Part shown: piece after piece, positions 11,982 through 12,121 of the stretch
Layout of the letters: each line of letters starts with the position of its first letter
Numbering within the stretch: position 1 is the first letter of the stretch
Assembly (NCBI GenBank): GCA_964557285.1
Contig: CAZKZS010000134.1
Span: 1 to 12,121 of the forward strand
Direction of reading: 5' to 3'
Source: SB15 sp964557285
Lineage (GTDB): Bacteria; Chloroflexota; Anaerolineae; Aggregatilineales; J027
DNA length: 12,121 nucleotides
Made by a program: the position numbers and the translations under genes
The notes under the pieces: model-generated
The model's input: only the letters and a program-made list of their open reading frames with translations
Told to the model about the DNA's origin: nothing
The model's database searches: none

Positions 11982-12010
11982 GGTCAAAAAAGGCCAACCC
12001 TCACCCCTTA

Positions 12011-12041
12011 CCCCTCTCCCACTGCTACGCGGGGAGAGGGG
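12011..12041. repeat. Inverted repeat CCCCTCTCCC…GGGAGAGGGG
   Basis: Perfect 10-base arms at 12011-12020 and 12032-12041 with an 11-base loop (ACTGCTACGCG). It lies in noncoding DNA upstream of the DIP1984-family promoter and is followed at once by the 42-base repeat. Pyrimidine-rich palindromes of this kind are commonly dispersed in related genomes. No U-run follows on either strand. Confidence 0.75.
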
Positions 12042-12048
12042 CTTACAC

Positions 12049-12090
12049 GGGCAGGCATCGCTCACGAGGTTCGCTTGTTCCTGCCCCTAC
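12049..12090 (+). repeat. 42-base interspersed repeat, copy 2
   Basis: Starts GGGCAGGCATCGC and ends CCTGCCCCTAC; 37 of 42 positions equal the copy at 1309-1350. As there, it sits directly next to another palindrome, so the elements seem to occur in pairs. The remaining bases to the window edge contain no supported gene. Confidence 0.8.
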
Positions 12091-12121
12091 GCAACACCCC
12101 ACAAGTCGCAGGAAGATGAAG

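Noticed and set aside
12116..12121. Possible gene start ATGAAG preceded by GGAAG at the right edge
   Set aside because: Only two codons are visible and the ribosome-site spacing is too short to support a call.

Overview
The window looks like chromosomal DNA of a Chloroflexota bacterium, probably of the Anaerolineae type. This is inferred from style, not from a marker gene. Pointers are the long Thr/Pro 'stalks' between domains and membrane anchors (1361-3667 and 5854-7311), TolB-like propellers, a DUF4058 protein, a DIP1984-family protein, and GC-rich palindromic repeats with GTAGGG/CCCTAC ends between genes. There is no rRNA, integrase, transposase or CRISPR array. One tRNA-like hairpin is doubtful.

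Layout. (a) 1-1278, plus strand: the 3' end of an AsnB-type asparagine synthase gene, then a membrane-bound family 2 glycosyltransferase. This is probably the tail of a surface-polysaccharide or glycoconjugate cluster. (b) 1275-1350: two back-to-back palindromic repeats between convergent genes. (c) 1361-3667, minus: a large secreted von Willebrand A protein with a complete MIDAS, a Thr/Pro stalk of about 225 residues and a C-terminal membrane anchor. (d) 3714-5338, plus: a SAM methyltransferase translationally coupled (ATGA) to an exported alpha/beta hydrolase. (e) 5335-5679, minus: a small two-helix membrane protein, then a nested palindrome at 5761-5857. (f) 8711-5854, minus, one probable operon read right to left: DUF4058 protein, a 36-residue HicA toxin remnant, a HicB-like antitoxin, and a transmembrane serine/threonine kinase with a Thr/Pro stalk and an SH3-like outer domain. 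(g) 8753-9475, plus: a lipoprotein with three tandem repeats. (h) 11254-9414, minus: two coupled paralogous TolB-like propellers of seven and four blades. (i) 11466-11927, minus: a DIP1984-family protein with a clear promoter and ribosome binding site. (j) 12011-12090: a second repeat cluster, including another copy of the 42-base repeat found at 1309.

Most products are envelope-directed: the kinase, vWA protein, lipoprotein, propellers, hydrolase, small membrane protein and glycosyltransferase. The region reads as accessory cell-surface and signalling genes arranged in short operons rather than one pathway. The points most worth a second look are the apparently internally deleted hicA beside an intact hicB, two genes whose stop codons are supplied by an intergenic GTAGGG repeat, a kinase with a degenerate nucleotide loop and very short activation segment, unequal propeller paralogs, and two start codons exactly six bases after a -10-like hexamer, suggesting leaderless transcripts.
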